27,411 nt of DNA, taken from the NCBI GenBank assembly GCA_029248845.1, contig JAQWIO010000098.1, forward strand, positions 1-27,411, written 5' to 3'. Positions 1 to 7,628 of this stretch are shown one piece after another. How positions within the stretch are numbered: the stretch's first letter is position 1; the number at the start of each line of letters is the position of its first letter. The DNA is from Polaribacter sp. GTDB lineage: Bacteria; Bacteroidota; Bacteroidia; Flavobacteriales; Flavobacteriaceae. The position numbers and the translations under genes are program-made. The notes beneath the pieces were generated by a model that was given only the letters and a program-made list of their open reading frames with translations, did not search any database and was not told the origin of the DNA.

Positions 1-39
1 GCTCCGAAAGTAGGTCTAACAATTAAATATAATTTTTAA
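1..39 (+). CDS. 3' end of an upstream gene, possibly a DUF5683-type protein
   Basis: An open frame enters from the left edge and ends in a TAA stop one base before the dapB ATG. The visible residues are APKVGLTIKYNF. The aromatic C-terminus resembles the last strand of an outer-membrane barrel. From memory of flavobacterial gene order, a DUF5683 protein following parA/parB often precedes dapB, but 12 residues cannot prove the family. The single-base spacing to dapB suggests co-transcription. Confidence 0.5.
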   Translation, partial: APKVGLTIKYNF

Positions 40-40
40 A

Positions 41-742
41 ATGAAAATTGCACTATTAGGTTATGGAAGAATGGGTAAAGAAATTGAAAAAATTGCTTTA
101 TCTCGTGGACATGAAATAGTAATCAGAAAAGATGTAGATGATATCATTGATATTACATTAGCAGACGTGGCTATTGACTTTAGTGTTCCCAATTCGGCTT
201 TTAATAATATCTCAAATTGTTTAAATAACAATGTACCCGTTATATCTGGCACTACTGGATGGTTAGATAAATATGATGATGCAATTGCCTTGTGTAAAGA
301 AAAAAACGGGGCATTTATTTATGCTTCAAATTATAGTTTAGGTGTCAATATATTTTTTGAACTAAACACACAATTGGCAAAAATGATGAAAACTATCGAA
401 GGATATAATATTTCTATGGAAGAAATTCATCATACTAAAAAATTAGACAAACCTAGCGGAACAGCAATTACTTTAGCCGAGGGAATTATAGAAAATACTT
501 CTAAAAATAACTGGGAGTTAGGAGAAGTAACCTCAGAAGAAAATATAGCGATTATTTCCAAAAGAATCTCTAAAGTTCCTGGAACACATACTGTTTGGTA
601 TAATTCTGAAGTAGATTCTATAGAAATTAAACACACCGCTCATAACAGAAAAGGTTTTGCTTTAGGTGCTGTAATTGCTGCTGAATGGATTTCTGGAAAA
701 ACAGGAGTATTTTCTATGAAAGACGTGTTAAATATTGGTTAA
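41..742 (+). CDS. dapB: 4-hydroxy-tetrahydrodipicolinate reductase
   Basis: DapB reduces 4-hydroxy-tetrahydrodipicolinate with NAD(P)H in the cytoplasm, in the diaminopimelate/lysine pathway that feeds peptidoglycan. The 233-aa protein has an N-terminal Rossmann glycine motif (GYGRMG, residues 7-12), the SGTTGW loop (69-74), the ASNYSLGVN segment (95-103) and the signature EIHHTKKLDKPSGTA (128-142). In that signature H130 and K134 correspond to the catalytic His159 and Lys163 of the E. coli enzyme. The length matches the short Bacteroidota form. The ATG lies one base after the stop of the preceding frame, and lepB follows after 53 bases, so the genes are probably co-transcribed. No key residue is missing. 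Confidence 0.97.
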   Translation: MKIALLGYGRMGKEIEKIALSRGHEIVIRKDVDDIIDITLADVAIDFSVPNSAFNNISNCLNNNVPVISGTTGWLDKYDDAIALCKEKNGAFIYASNYSLGVNIFFELNTQLAKMMKTIEGYNISMEEIHHTKKLDKPSGTAITLAEGIIENTSKNNWELGEVTSEENIAIISKRISKVPGTHTVWYNSEVDSIEIKHTAHNRKGFALGAVIAAEWISGKTGVFSMKDVLNIG

Positions 743-767
743 AAATTGTTTCATTTTCGCTATTTTG
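735..767 (+). promoter_or_regulatory. Possible promoter of lepB
   Basis: A TTG at 735-737 lies 22 bases before CTATTTTG (760-767). This is a partial match to the Bacteroidota promoter pattern TTG-N(17-23)-TAnnTTTG: the TTTG half is intact and the leading TA is not. It would place the transcript start about 20-25 bases before the lepB ATG. The upstream half lies inside the end of dapB. The call is weak, because lepB could simply be read from the dapB transcript. Confidence 0.3.
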
Positions 768-795
768 CACCTTATAAAAAATTAAAAATATTAAT

Positions 796-2499
796 ATGAC
801 TTTTTTACAATGGTTTATCTTTTTTTTAATTATTCAAGGAATTCATTTTTTGGGAACTTGGAAGTTATATCTAAAAGCAGGAAGAAAATCGTGGGAGGCT
901 GCGATCCCTATTTATAATGGAATTATTTTAATGAGAATTATTAATCGCCCTAAATGGTGGATTTTCTTATTATTTGTTCCTGTTGTGAATTTATTAATGT
1001 TTCCGGTTATATGGATTGAGACTATAAGAACCTTTGGTTTTTATAAAAAATCAGACTCCTTTTTAGTAATTATAACTTTTGGTATATATATTTTATACAT
1101 CAATTATCTAACAGACACAAAATACAATGCTAATAGAAGCTTAAAACCCAGATCTGAGTTAGGTGAGTGGATTAGTTCAATTACATTTGCAATTATTGCT
1201 GCTACTTTGGTTCACACCTACTTTATGCAGCCGTTTACAATACCAACTTCATCTTTAGAAAAATCTTTACTTGTTGGTGATTATCTTTTTGTTAGTAAAT
1301 TTCACTATGGTGCAAGGGTTCCTTCAACAGTAATTGCAGCGCCAATGGTTCATGATTCTCTTCCTTTTACCGGAACAGCATCTTATTTAAAAAAACCTCA
1401 ACTGCCATATACACGTTTCCCTGGTTTCCAAAAAATTAAAAATAATGACATTGTATGCTTCAATTGGCCTGCAGACACTTTAGCTACAATGTGGGGAGAT
1501 ACATCTGGTAAATTCACTTACAAACCTGTTGATAAAAAAACAAACTATGTAAAACGTTCTGTGGGTATTGCTGGCGATTCTATAGAAATGATAAATGGTT
1601 ATTTTTACATCAATGGGAAAAAGAATACATTACCAGATAGAGCTAAATTACAGTTTTATTATACCTATGAATCAAAAAAACCTATCAACCAGAGCACTTA
1701 TCCTAAATTTTTAATCGATAAGGAAAGAACGGGAGTTTATAAAATTTTATCTGAATATTGGAATAATTCTAAGGTACAAGATGCAATTAAAAAAAATGGG
1801 AATTTAGCTAAAATTGGTTCAGACTCTCTTTATACAGAAGTTGCTGGAGGTATAAATGCTGACTTAGCAAGAAAATTAAAAATGTTATCTGTTGAGGATA
1901 AAATTAACATCAATTTAACTAAAGAGGAAGTTGATCGCTTAAAGAAATATCCACTTACTGTATCTGTTAAAAAGGTAAATCATGGAGCCGATAATGCCAT
2001 TTTTCCTCACATAGAAAAATTAGGTTGGAGTCAAGATAATTTTGGTCCGATTTATATTCCAAAAGCAGGAAGTTCTGTAGAATTAACTTCAGAATCTTTA
2101 CCGTTTTATGAACAAATTATCAAAAACTATGAAAACAACGACCTACAAGTTGTTGGAGAAAATATTTTTATCAATGGGAAAAAAGTAGATTCATATACAT
2201 TTAAACAAGATTATTTTTATTTGATTGGAGATAACAGACACAACTCTTTAGATGCTCGTTATTGGGGCTATGTGCCCTTTGATCATGTATTAGGGAAACC
2301 CGTAATGATTTGGTTTAGTTGGAATGCAAATGCAGCTTCTTTTGGAGCTAAATTAAAATCTATTCGATGGAATAGAATGTTTACCACAGTTCATGGTGAT
2401 GGCAAACCTGTTTCTTACAGATATTTCGTTTTTGCGTTCATACTTCTATATTTTGGTTATAGCTTTTATAAAAGAAAAAAGAAACCCACAAGAAAATAA
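796..2499 (+). CDS. lepB: Signal peptidase I with N-terminal DUF5684-like membrane domain
   Basis: This is the inner-membrane serine protease that removes signal peptides from exported proteins. Residues 1-115 are hydrophobic and resemble DUF5684 (KAGRKSWEAAIPIYN near 27-41, then RPKWWIFLLFVPVVN). The peptidase S26 domain follows. S153 in IPTSSLEKSLLVGD aligns with catalytic Ser91 of E. coli LepB, and K253 in YVKRSVGIAGD is the general base (Lys146 in E. coli). GDNRHNSLDARYWG (478-491) is the conserved C-terminal box. About 200 residues without S26 motifs separate the Lys box from this last box, which makes the protein 567 aa against 324 in E. coli. A membrane helix and a KRKKK tail end the protein. 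The residue after the catalytic Ser is Leu, where Met is typical. The wbqC-like gene starts five bases downstream. Confidence 0.95.
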   Translation: MTFLQWFIFFLIIQGIHFLGTWKLYLKAGRKSWEAAIPIYNGIILMRIINRPKWWIFLLFVPVVNLLMFPVIWIETIRTFGFYKKSDSFLVIITFGIYILYINYLTDTKYNANRSLKPRSELGEWISSITFAIIAATLVHTYFMQPFTIPTSSLEKSLLVGDYLFVSKFHYGARVPSTVIAAPMVHDSLPFTGTASYLKKPQLPYTRFPGFQKIKNNDIVCFNWPADTLATMWGDTSGKFTYKPVDKKTNYVKRSVGIAGDSIEMINGYFYINGKKNTLPDRAKLQFYYTYESKKPINQSTYPKFLIDKERTGVYKILSEYWNNSKVQDAIKKNGNLAKIGSDSLYTEVAGGINADLARKLKMLSVEDKININLTKEEVDRLKKYPLTVSVKKVNHGADNAIFPHIEKLGWSQDNFGPIYIPKAGSSVELTSESLPFYEQIIKNYENNDLQVVGENIFINGKKVDSYTFKQDYFYLIGDNRHNSLDARYWGYVPFDHVLGKPVMIWFSWNANAASFGAKLKSIRWNRMFTTVHGDGKPVSYRYFVFAFILLYFGYSFYKRKKKPTRK

Positions 2500-2504
2500 G
2501 AATA

Positions 2505-3110
2505 ATGTCATTGTTTATTCCAACTTATTTTGCTCCTATTTCTCAATATACTGAAATCATAAAATCTGATAACGTAACTTTTGAAATGGAAGATAATTTT
2601 CAAAAACAAAGTTATAGGAATAGATGTTATATCTATAATTCTAATGGAAAACAAATGTTGAACATTCCTCTAAATGATAAGAATAAAGGAACAGCTAAAA
2701 GAAAAAAAACTAAAGACATGATGGTTAAAAATGATTTTCCTTGGCAAGAACATCATTTAAAATCTTTACAAACAGCCTATAGAACTTCTCCTTTTTATGA
2801 ATTTTACGAAGATGATTTACTATCAATTTTTACAAAAAAATACACTTTTTTACAGGATGTAAATATTGATACATTTTTATTTATAACTGATGCTTTACAA
2901 ATAAATCAGCAATACTCTAAAACCAAAAAATACATTTTAGAAGAAAATAACGATGACTTCAGAAAACTTGCGGATATAAAAAATCAACCAAAACAATCAA
3001 AAAAATCATACATACAAATGTTTGACGACAAACATGGATATATTGATAATTTATCAACTTTAGACCTTCTTTTTATGGAAGGTCCAAACGCCATAAGTTA
3101 TTTAAAATAA
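2505..3110 (+). CDS. WbqC family protein
   Basis: The 201-aa cytoplasmic protein matches the WbqC-like family. Visible family features are the N-terminal PTYFAPISQY segment, the NIPL motif (LNIPLNDKNKG near 52-62), PWQEHHLKSLQTAYRTSPFY around residues 80-99, and the FLFITDAL segment. WbqC proteins occur in O-antigen loci and elsewhere in Bacteroidota; their biochemical role is not firmly established. The start ATG is five bases after the lepB stop, so the two genes are almost certainly co-transcribed, an arrangement I recall as common in Flavobacteriaceae. No catalytic residue can be assigned from sequence alone. Confidence 0.85.
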   Translation: MSLFIPTYFAPISQYTEIIKSDNVTFEMEDNFQKQSYRNRCYIYNSNGKQMLNIPLNDKNKGTAKRKKTKDMMVKNDFPWQEHHLKSLQTAYRTSPFYEFYEDDLLSIFTKKYTFLQDVNIDTFLFITDALQINQQYSKTKKYILEENNDDFRKLADIKNQPKQSKKSYIQMFDDKHGYIDNLSTLDLLFMEGPNAISYLK

Positions 3111-3138
3111 AAAATGTAACTTTAATAAAATTTTATCC

Positions 3139-3705
3139 ATGGATTTTTTAAAAACATTTATAGAACTTTATTTCCCTTCACAATCTGATGCCTTTGTTCA
3201 AAAGTTAAGTAATCTCCTAAAAAATAAGTTTTATAAAAAAAAAGAAATTATTGTAAAGTTAAAAGAAAATCCCTCAAAATTTTATATCTTAAAGAAGGGA
3301 ATTGTTAGAAGTTATATAGTAGGATCTGAGGGAAAAGAGCATACTAAAATATTATATACAAAAAATAATTTTTTTGCTCCTTTAACAGCTCTTATTAAAA
3401 ATAAACCATCCCTTTATTCTTTTGATTGTTTAACAGATTGCGAAATTTTAGAAGGAAATTACACTGATTTATTAGCATTGACAAACTCTGATATAGAATT
3501 TTCAGTTTTGTATTCGAAAATTCTTGAAGAAATGTATATCAGAACAGATAATAAAATTCATGATTTATCAATATTAAATGCTACAGAAAGGTTTATAAAA
3601 CTAAAGAAAGAAAAACCTACTATTGAAAATCTAATCAAGCAATATCATATTGCTTCTTATTTAAACATCACTCCAACTCAATTAAGTAGAATTAAAAAGA
3701 ATTAA
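3139..3705 (+). CDS. Crp/Fnr family transcriptional regulator, copy 1
   Basis: The 188-aa cytoplasmic regulator has an N-terminal cyclic-nucleotide-binding-type beta-roll (SKFYILKKGIVRSYIVG, residues 46-62, is the characteristic core) and a C-terminal helix-turn-helix, QYHIASYLNITPTQLSRI, that ends almost at the stop. This short form without a full winged C-terminus is normal in Bacteroidota. The gene follows wbqC by 28 bases. TAACTTTA at 3117-3124 is one base from the Bacteroidota -7 consensus and may be its promoter. It is a tandem paralogue of the next gene: by hand count 120 of 188 aligned residues are identical without gaps. Compared with that copy, an 8-base A-rich difference at 3703-3710 creates an earlier stop, so this copy lacks the final YYSK. 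The ligand and targets are unknown. Confidence 0.88.
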   Translation: MDFLKTFIELYFPSQSDAFVQKLSNLLKNKFYKKKEIIVKLKENPSKFYILKKGIVRSYIVGSEGKEHTKILYTKNNFFAPLTALIKNKPSLYSFDCLTDCEILEGNYTDLLALTNSDIEFSVLYSKILEEMYIRTDNKIHDLSILNATERFIKLKKEKPTIENLIKQYHIASYLNITPTQLSRIKKN

Positions 3706-3833
3706 AAAAATATTATTCAAAATAATTTTTTAATCTATTAACCTATGTTTATGATACTTATTGATCATTATTGTAATTTTAAACCATAGATCGCTATTTA
3801 GAAAAAGTTTTCATTTTATTCCCTAACAATAAT

Positions 3834-4412
3834 ATGAGCTTTATAAAAAAATTTATTGAACTTTATTCTTCTTCGGCATCTGAGGACTTTATAAAAAAAT
3901 TAACTAATAGATTAAAAACAACGTATTATAAGAAAAATGAAAGCATTGTAAAACTCGGAGATATTTCATCAAAATTTTATATCTTAAAAGAGGGAATTGT
4001 TAGAAGCTATATAATAGGTCCAAAAGGAAAAGAACATATTAAAATATTACATAAGGGCATCAGTGTTTTCGCACCTTTAACTGATCTTATTAAAAAACAA
4101 CCATCAACTTTAATCTTTGACTGCTTAACAAATTGTGAAGTATTAGAAGGAAATTTCTATGAATTATTTACACCAAAAAATTTAAACTTAGAGATCTCTG
4201 GCTTCTATATTAAAGTCCTCGAGAAAATATATACTACATCTGATAATAAAATTCATGATCTATCAATTTTAAATGCTACTGAAAGGTATATAAAATTAAG
4301 GAGAGAAATTCCTAATATTGAAAATCTAATTCAACAATATCATATTGCATCTTATTTAAATATTACTCCAACACAATTAAGTAGAATTAGAAAAGATTAT
4401 TATTCAAAATAA
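3834..4412 (+). CDS. Crp/Fnr family transcriptional regulator, copy 2
   Basis: The 192-aa paralogue of the preceding gene has the same plan: a beta-roll sensor domain with SKFYILKEGIVRSYIIG near residues 46-62, the HDLSILNATERYIKLRR linker, and a C-terminal DNA-binding helix QYHIASYLNITPTQLSRI. It ends in RKDYYSK. The 10-residue blocks HDLSILNATE and IASYLNITPT are identical in the two copies, whereas residues 110-137 differ strongly. The pair therefore probably bind similar DNA sites but respond to different or modified signals; this is inference. The 128-base spacer before it holds near-consensus -7 elements (TATGTTTA at 3744-3751 and TAATTTTA at 3774-3781), so it may have its own promoter. 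A strong terminator follows about 110 bases downstream. Confidence 0.88.
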   Translation: MSFIKKFIELYSSSASEDFIKKLTNRLKTTYYKKNESIVKLGDISSKFYILKEGIVRSYIIGPKGKEHIKILHKGISVFAPLTDLIKKQPSTLIFDCLTNCEVLEGNFYELFTPKNLNLEISGFYIKVLEKIYTTSDNKIHDLSILNATERYIKLRREIPNIENLIQQYHIASYLNITPTQLSRIRKDYYSK

Positions 4413-4520
4413 AATTATTCTATGCAACTATGTATAGAAATATAACAGTTCATTATTGTACATTTAGGTATTAGGAAGCATTTCCCCCAGATATTAAATT
4501 TCACGTGTTTCTATAATTAT

Positions 4521-4554
4521 AAAAAGACTTGTTAATTAACTAACAGGTCTTTTT
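4521..4554 (+). terminator. Rho-independent terminator, probably bidirectional
   Basis: The left arm AAAAAGACTTGTTA (4521-4534) pairs with TAACAGGTCTTTTT (4541-4554), with one G-U pair and a 6-base loop (ATTAAC). The stem is preceded by A-rich sequence and followed by a T run, so it can work in both directions. It ends the Crp/Fnr transcript and lies just upstream of the DUF6122-like relic. The rest of 4413-4571 contains no gene that I can support. Confidence 0.85.
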
Positions 4555-4571
4555 TACTGTTACAGAAAATG

Positions 4572-4883
4572 ATGTTAAAATTATTTATCCATTCATTATG
4601 GATTACATTTTATTTTTCCAGCAGTAATTGTCTTTTTATTCTTTAAAAAAAAATGGAAAACTGTCTACTTCATTTATATTTCAAGTATACTTGTAGATTT
4701 AATCCATTTAATGGTAACACCTATTATTTGACATCAACAGATGTAGTGTTGGCTTTCATTTCCTGAGTTCTTACAGGACTTTCACAATATATTATATTCT
4801 ATTTGAGTGTTTTTATAAAAAAAACTAAAACAATATCACTATTTTTTTATGTGAGGATCAATTATATAGATTGTTATTTGTAA
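4572..4883 (+). pseudogene. Decayed DUF6122-like small membrane protein gene
   Basis: Reading across frames recovers one ancestral protein of about 100 aa. Frame A from ATG 4572 gives MLKLFIH. After a tandem CATT duplication (4590-4597) the next frame gives HYGLHFIFPAVIVFLFF and then KKKWKTVYFIYISSILVD up to VTPII (4594-4728). An extra T near 4729 leads to DINRCSVGFHFLSSY (from 4730). An extra A in the A run near 4817-4824 leads to KKTKTISLFF and a final NYIDCYL before the TAA at 4881-4883. This order matches my recollection of DUF6122 proteins (IHYSLHF, KKKWK, LVDLDHLLATPIF, RCSIGFHPLHSY, DYIDC). The LVDLDHL-type motif here reads LVDLIHL, so a conserved acidic residue is also lost. The 3' end overlaps the convergent flippase gene by 10 bases. 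Confidence 0.78.
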
Positions 4884-6361
4884 TATTTTTTTAGAAGATT
4901 GCCCAACTCAGAAGATATATTAAACTTAAAAATTAAAAAAAGATAAATTACAATAATTAGAATACTTTTTAAGATAATATTAATGATAGGATGAATTGGA
5001 AATTTTAGTAAATAAATATTTTCAATAGGAAAATCCCAAAAATTAAAAAACAAATATAAAATAGCGATAATTAAAATCATCTTAAATGTCTTATTCGTGT
5101 ATGGAGTAATAGAAAACTTAATTTTCACAAAAAATAACTTAAATGAATTTGCAAGAAAAATGACAATCAACGATGCTAATGCTAAACCATCTGTACCCAT
5201 CTCTAACTCATAGTAAAAGAGTTTATTTAAAAAATATACGGACAAAGCCATGAAGATACTAATTGGTAAAGTTATTTTGTAAAACTTAGAATTATTTATG
5301 ATAGCGCCATTATTACCCAAAAAACCGTTATATAATTTAAGAGAAGAAATCATGAAGACAACGAATACACCTCCTGCATATTCTTCAGGTAATAATTTAT
5401 ATAACTGCTTTATATTCGCATTAATTAATAGAAAGAAAAGACCGCTAATTAGTAATAAATTAATAGAGCTTTTTTTATACAATGATGCTACTTCTTCATG
5501 ATTATCTTCATTTAATGTTTTAGAAGTTAAGGGCTGTAAAATATTAAGCATAGCTCTACTTGGAGCTTCTATAAAAGAACCAATAAAAACAGCTACAGAA
5601 TAATAAGCAGCTTTGACTAAAGATTCTTTTCCTGGAATCATATATTTATCTATATCTAAGATAATAGCTCCTGCACTACCCGCTAAAATAATGTATCCTG
5701 AAAAACGGATTACTTCTTTGAAATTATCTGGTTTAGATAATGTAAATTTTGGCATATATAATTTAAGTGCATAAAACATCATAATAAACATTCTTATAAA
5801 ATAAGCACCTGTCAAATAGTATATAAATTCTGTTTTTGAAATAAAACTAAAATAAACAAGAAATAATAAGATCATTACAACAACTCGATTGTATAATTCT
5901 TTCAAAATATTACCAAATACAGATTGAAACTGAACTTTAGCCCAAGCATAAAAAATTTCAAAATAAGAGGTCGATAAAGCAACTAAAAAAATAATATAGG
6001 TGTACTCTTTAATAATTGGATTTTTTACTGATAAATAATCGCCTATTTCTTGGTAAAAATAGTTCCCAAAATAAGCAATTGGCATTGCTATCAAGAATGG
6101 TAAAAAAAGGACAGACGTCAAAAAACGATCTTTTTCAACTTTTGTCAAATAGCTCGAAAAAAACTTAATAATTGTATGATGAATTCCTAGGGCAATTAAA
6201 GGCATTAGTAAGTTTGAGGTAGATAATAAATAAGTTACTAAACCATAATATTCATCCTCCAAAAAACGGGTATATAAAAATAAAGTATTTATACCACCAA
6301 AGGCAAAACCTAAATAAATAAAAAATGTATTCTTTAAAGATTGCTTAAAAATTATACCCAT
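4874..6361 (-). CDS. Oligosaccharide flippase family protein (Wzx/MATE-like)
   Basis: This 495-aa inner-membrane protein consists almost entirely of hydrophobic helices separated by short charged loops, as expected for the polysaccharide-biosynthesis branch of the MOP/MATE superfamily. The N-terminus (GIIFKQSLKNTFFIYLGFAF, then LYTRFLEDEYYGLVTYL) has the typical first-helix and 'L..E.YGL' pattern of Wzx-type proteins. Its expected role is to move lipid-linked sugar units across the inner membrane. It is the last gene of the minus-strand glycan operon: its ATG begins one base after the stop of the upstream glycosyltransferase. The exact substrate cannot be read from sequence. Confidence 0.88.
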   Translation of the reverse strand: MGIIFKQSLKNTFFIYLGFAFGGINTLFLYTRFLEDEYYGLVTYLLSTSNLLMPLIALGIHHTIIKFFSSYLTKVEKDRFLTSVLFLPFLIAMPIAYFGNYFYQEIGDYLSVKNPIIKEYTYIIFLVALSTSYFEIFYAWAKVQFQSVFGNILKELYNRVVVMILLFLVYFSFISKTEFIYYLTGAYFIRMFIMMFYALKLYMPKFTLSKPDNFKEVIRFSGYIILAGSAGAIILDIDKYMIPGKESLVKAAYYSVAVFIGSFIEAPSRAMLNILQPLTSKTLNEDNHEEVASLYKKSSINLLLISGLFFLLINANIKQLYKLLPEEYAGGVFVVFMISSLKLYNGFLGNNGAIINNSKFYKITLPISIFMALSVYFLNKLFYYELEMGTDGLALASLIVIFLANSFKLFFVKIKFSITPYTNKTFKMILIIAILYLFFNFWDFPIENIYLLKFPIHPIINIILKSILIIVIYLFLIFKFNISSELGNLLKKYYK

Positions 6362-6362
6362 A

Positions 6363-7628
6363 TTACGAATGTAGACTTTTAATAATGAAAGCTAACTTTT
6401 TAGTTAATTCTTTTCTGTGATATTTTCCTATGTTTTTAGAATTCACTTTTAAATTTCCATTTTTATATTGATGATAAAATTTTAGTATTTCTGATGATAA
6501 TTTTTCATGATTGCTAAAATCAATAAGAGTACCTGAGTCTGTTTCCCTTATAATTTCTGCTAAATCTCCATCTTCAGGACCTATTGCTAAAATTGGTCTT
6601 TTTGCAATTAAATATTCAAATAATTTACCCGTTAAAATTCCTTTAGACTTTTTAGTATTTGGGATTAATAATAATAAAACTTGTGCTTTACTCTGGTATT
6701 CAATTGCTTTTTTATGATCTACATAGCCTTTAAAACTTGTATTTTCTTCTAATTTATTCTTAAAAACTTCTTTTCTTACATCATCAGAAATATCACCAAT
6801 AAAATTTAATTTTAAATCATTTTTAAAATTTTCATTCTGAGAACAAAGTTTTCGTAAAACTTTAAAAAAAAGTTTTGGATTGCTTTGTTTTGGCAATAGT
6901 CCAATATATGAAATTGTAAACAATTTATCTAAAACAGTATCTTCTGAACTTGGTATTTCATTGTCAAAACCATTGGTAATTACTTCTACTCTACTTGCAT
7001 TTAAAGAAAACTGTTTTTTAAGACTTTCACTAACAGTAAGCACACAGTCTGCATTTTCTAATACCGATTTTTCTAATATTTTATTTTTCTTTTTTGCAAA
7101 TAATCGTTCATTAAAATCTTTATTATAATATAAATCTGTCCATGGATCTCTAAAATCTGCAATCCATTTTAACTTGTTTTTTTTATGTAATTTCTGAGCT
7201 ATCAAATGCATACTGTGTGGAGGACCAGTAGAAATAATAACATCCACTTTATTTGAATTTAAATACTCTTGAAGAAATTTCACAGAAGAATTCACCCAAA
7301 ATACTTTAGGGTCAGGAATAAAAAAATTACCTCGAATAAAGGATAAAAAGCTATTTTTACTAGCATTAGAAATTCCTCCTTTTTGTGATTTTTTTTTCTT
7401 CCAAAAAAGCAGGTCTGCAGGTTCCCAAATAGAGTGTTTTAAAACTTTAGTATTTTCGGGAACTTCATCTAAAAGAGTCTTATCTTCTTTAGGGTACCTG
7501 ATATTATCAACAGTATATACAACAGGGTCTATACCATATTCTTGTAAATACTTTACGAACTTCAACCAACGCTGAACTCCAGAACCTCCTGCAGGAGGCC
7601 AATAATAGGTAATAATTAATACTTTCAA
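6363..7628 (-). CDS. GT4-family glycosyltransferase (TTG start)
   Basis: The 421-aa protein has the GT-B fold layout. The N-terminal acceptor domain begins KVLIITYYWPPAGGSGVQRW. DFRDPWTDLYY lies mid-protein, and the C-terminal nucleotide-sugar domain carries ISYIGLLPKQSNPKLFF and GILTGKLFEYLIAKRPIL, in which the Glu follows the GT4 EX7E pattern region. It probably adds a sugar to a lipid-linked glycan at the inner face of the membrane. The start codon is TTG: the preceding gene's TGA overlaps it (TTGA), no in-frame ATG lies near, and the residue after it begins the conserved KVLIITYYWPP motif. It is coupled to the upstream GT4 and to the downstream flippase (1-base gap). Confidence 0.88.
   Translation of the reverse strand: MKVLIITYYWPPAGGSGVQRWLKFVKYLQEYGIDPVVYTVDNIRYPKEDKTLLDEVPENTKVLKHSIWEPADLLFWKKKKSQKGGISNASKNSFLSFIRGNFFIPDPKVFWVNSSVKFLQEYLNSNKVDVIISTGPPHSMHLIAQKLHKKNKLKWIADFRDPWTDLYYNKDFNERLFAKKKNKILEKSVLENADCVLTVSESLKKQFSLNASRVEVITNGFDNEIPSSEDTVLDKLFTISYIGLLPKQSNPKLFFKVLRKLCSQNENFKNDLKLNFIGDISDDVRKEVFKNKLEENTSFKGYVDHKKAIEYQSKAQVLLLLIPNTKKSKGILTGKLFEYLIAKRPILAIGPEDGDLAEIIRETDSGTLIDFSNHEKLSSEILKFYHQYKNGNLKVNSKNIGKYHRKELTKKLAFIIKSLHS

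Noticed and set aside
3139..4883. Regulator pair plus relic considered as a degraded mobile island or defence locus
   Set aside because: No integrase, transposase, terminal repeat or toxin/nuclease gene is seen, and base composition is like that of the neighbours.
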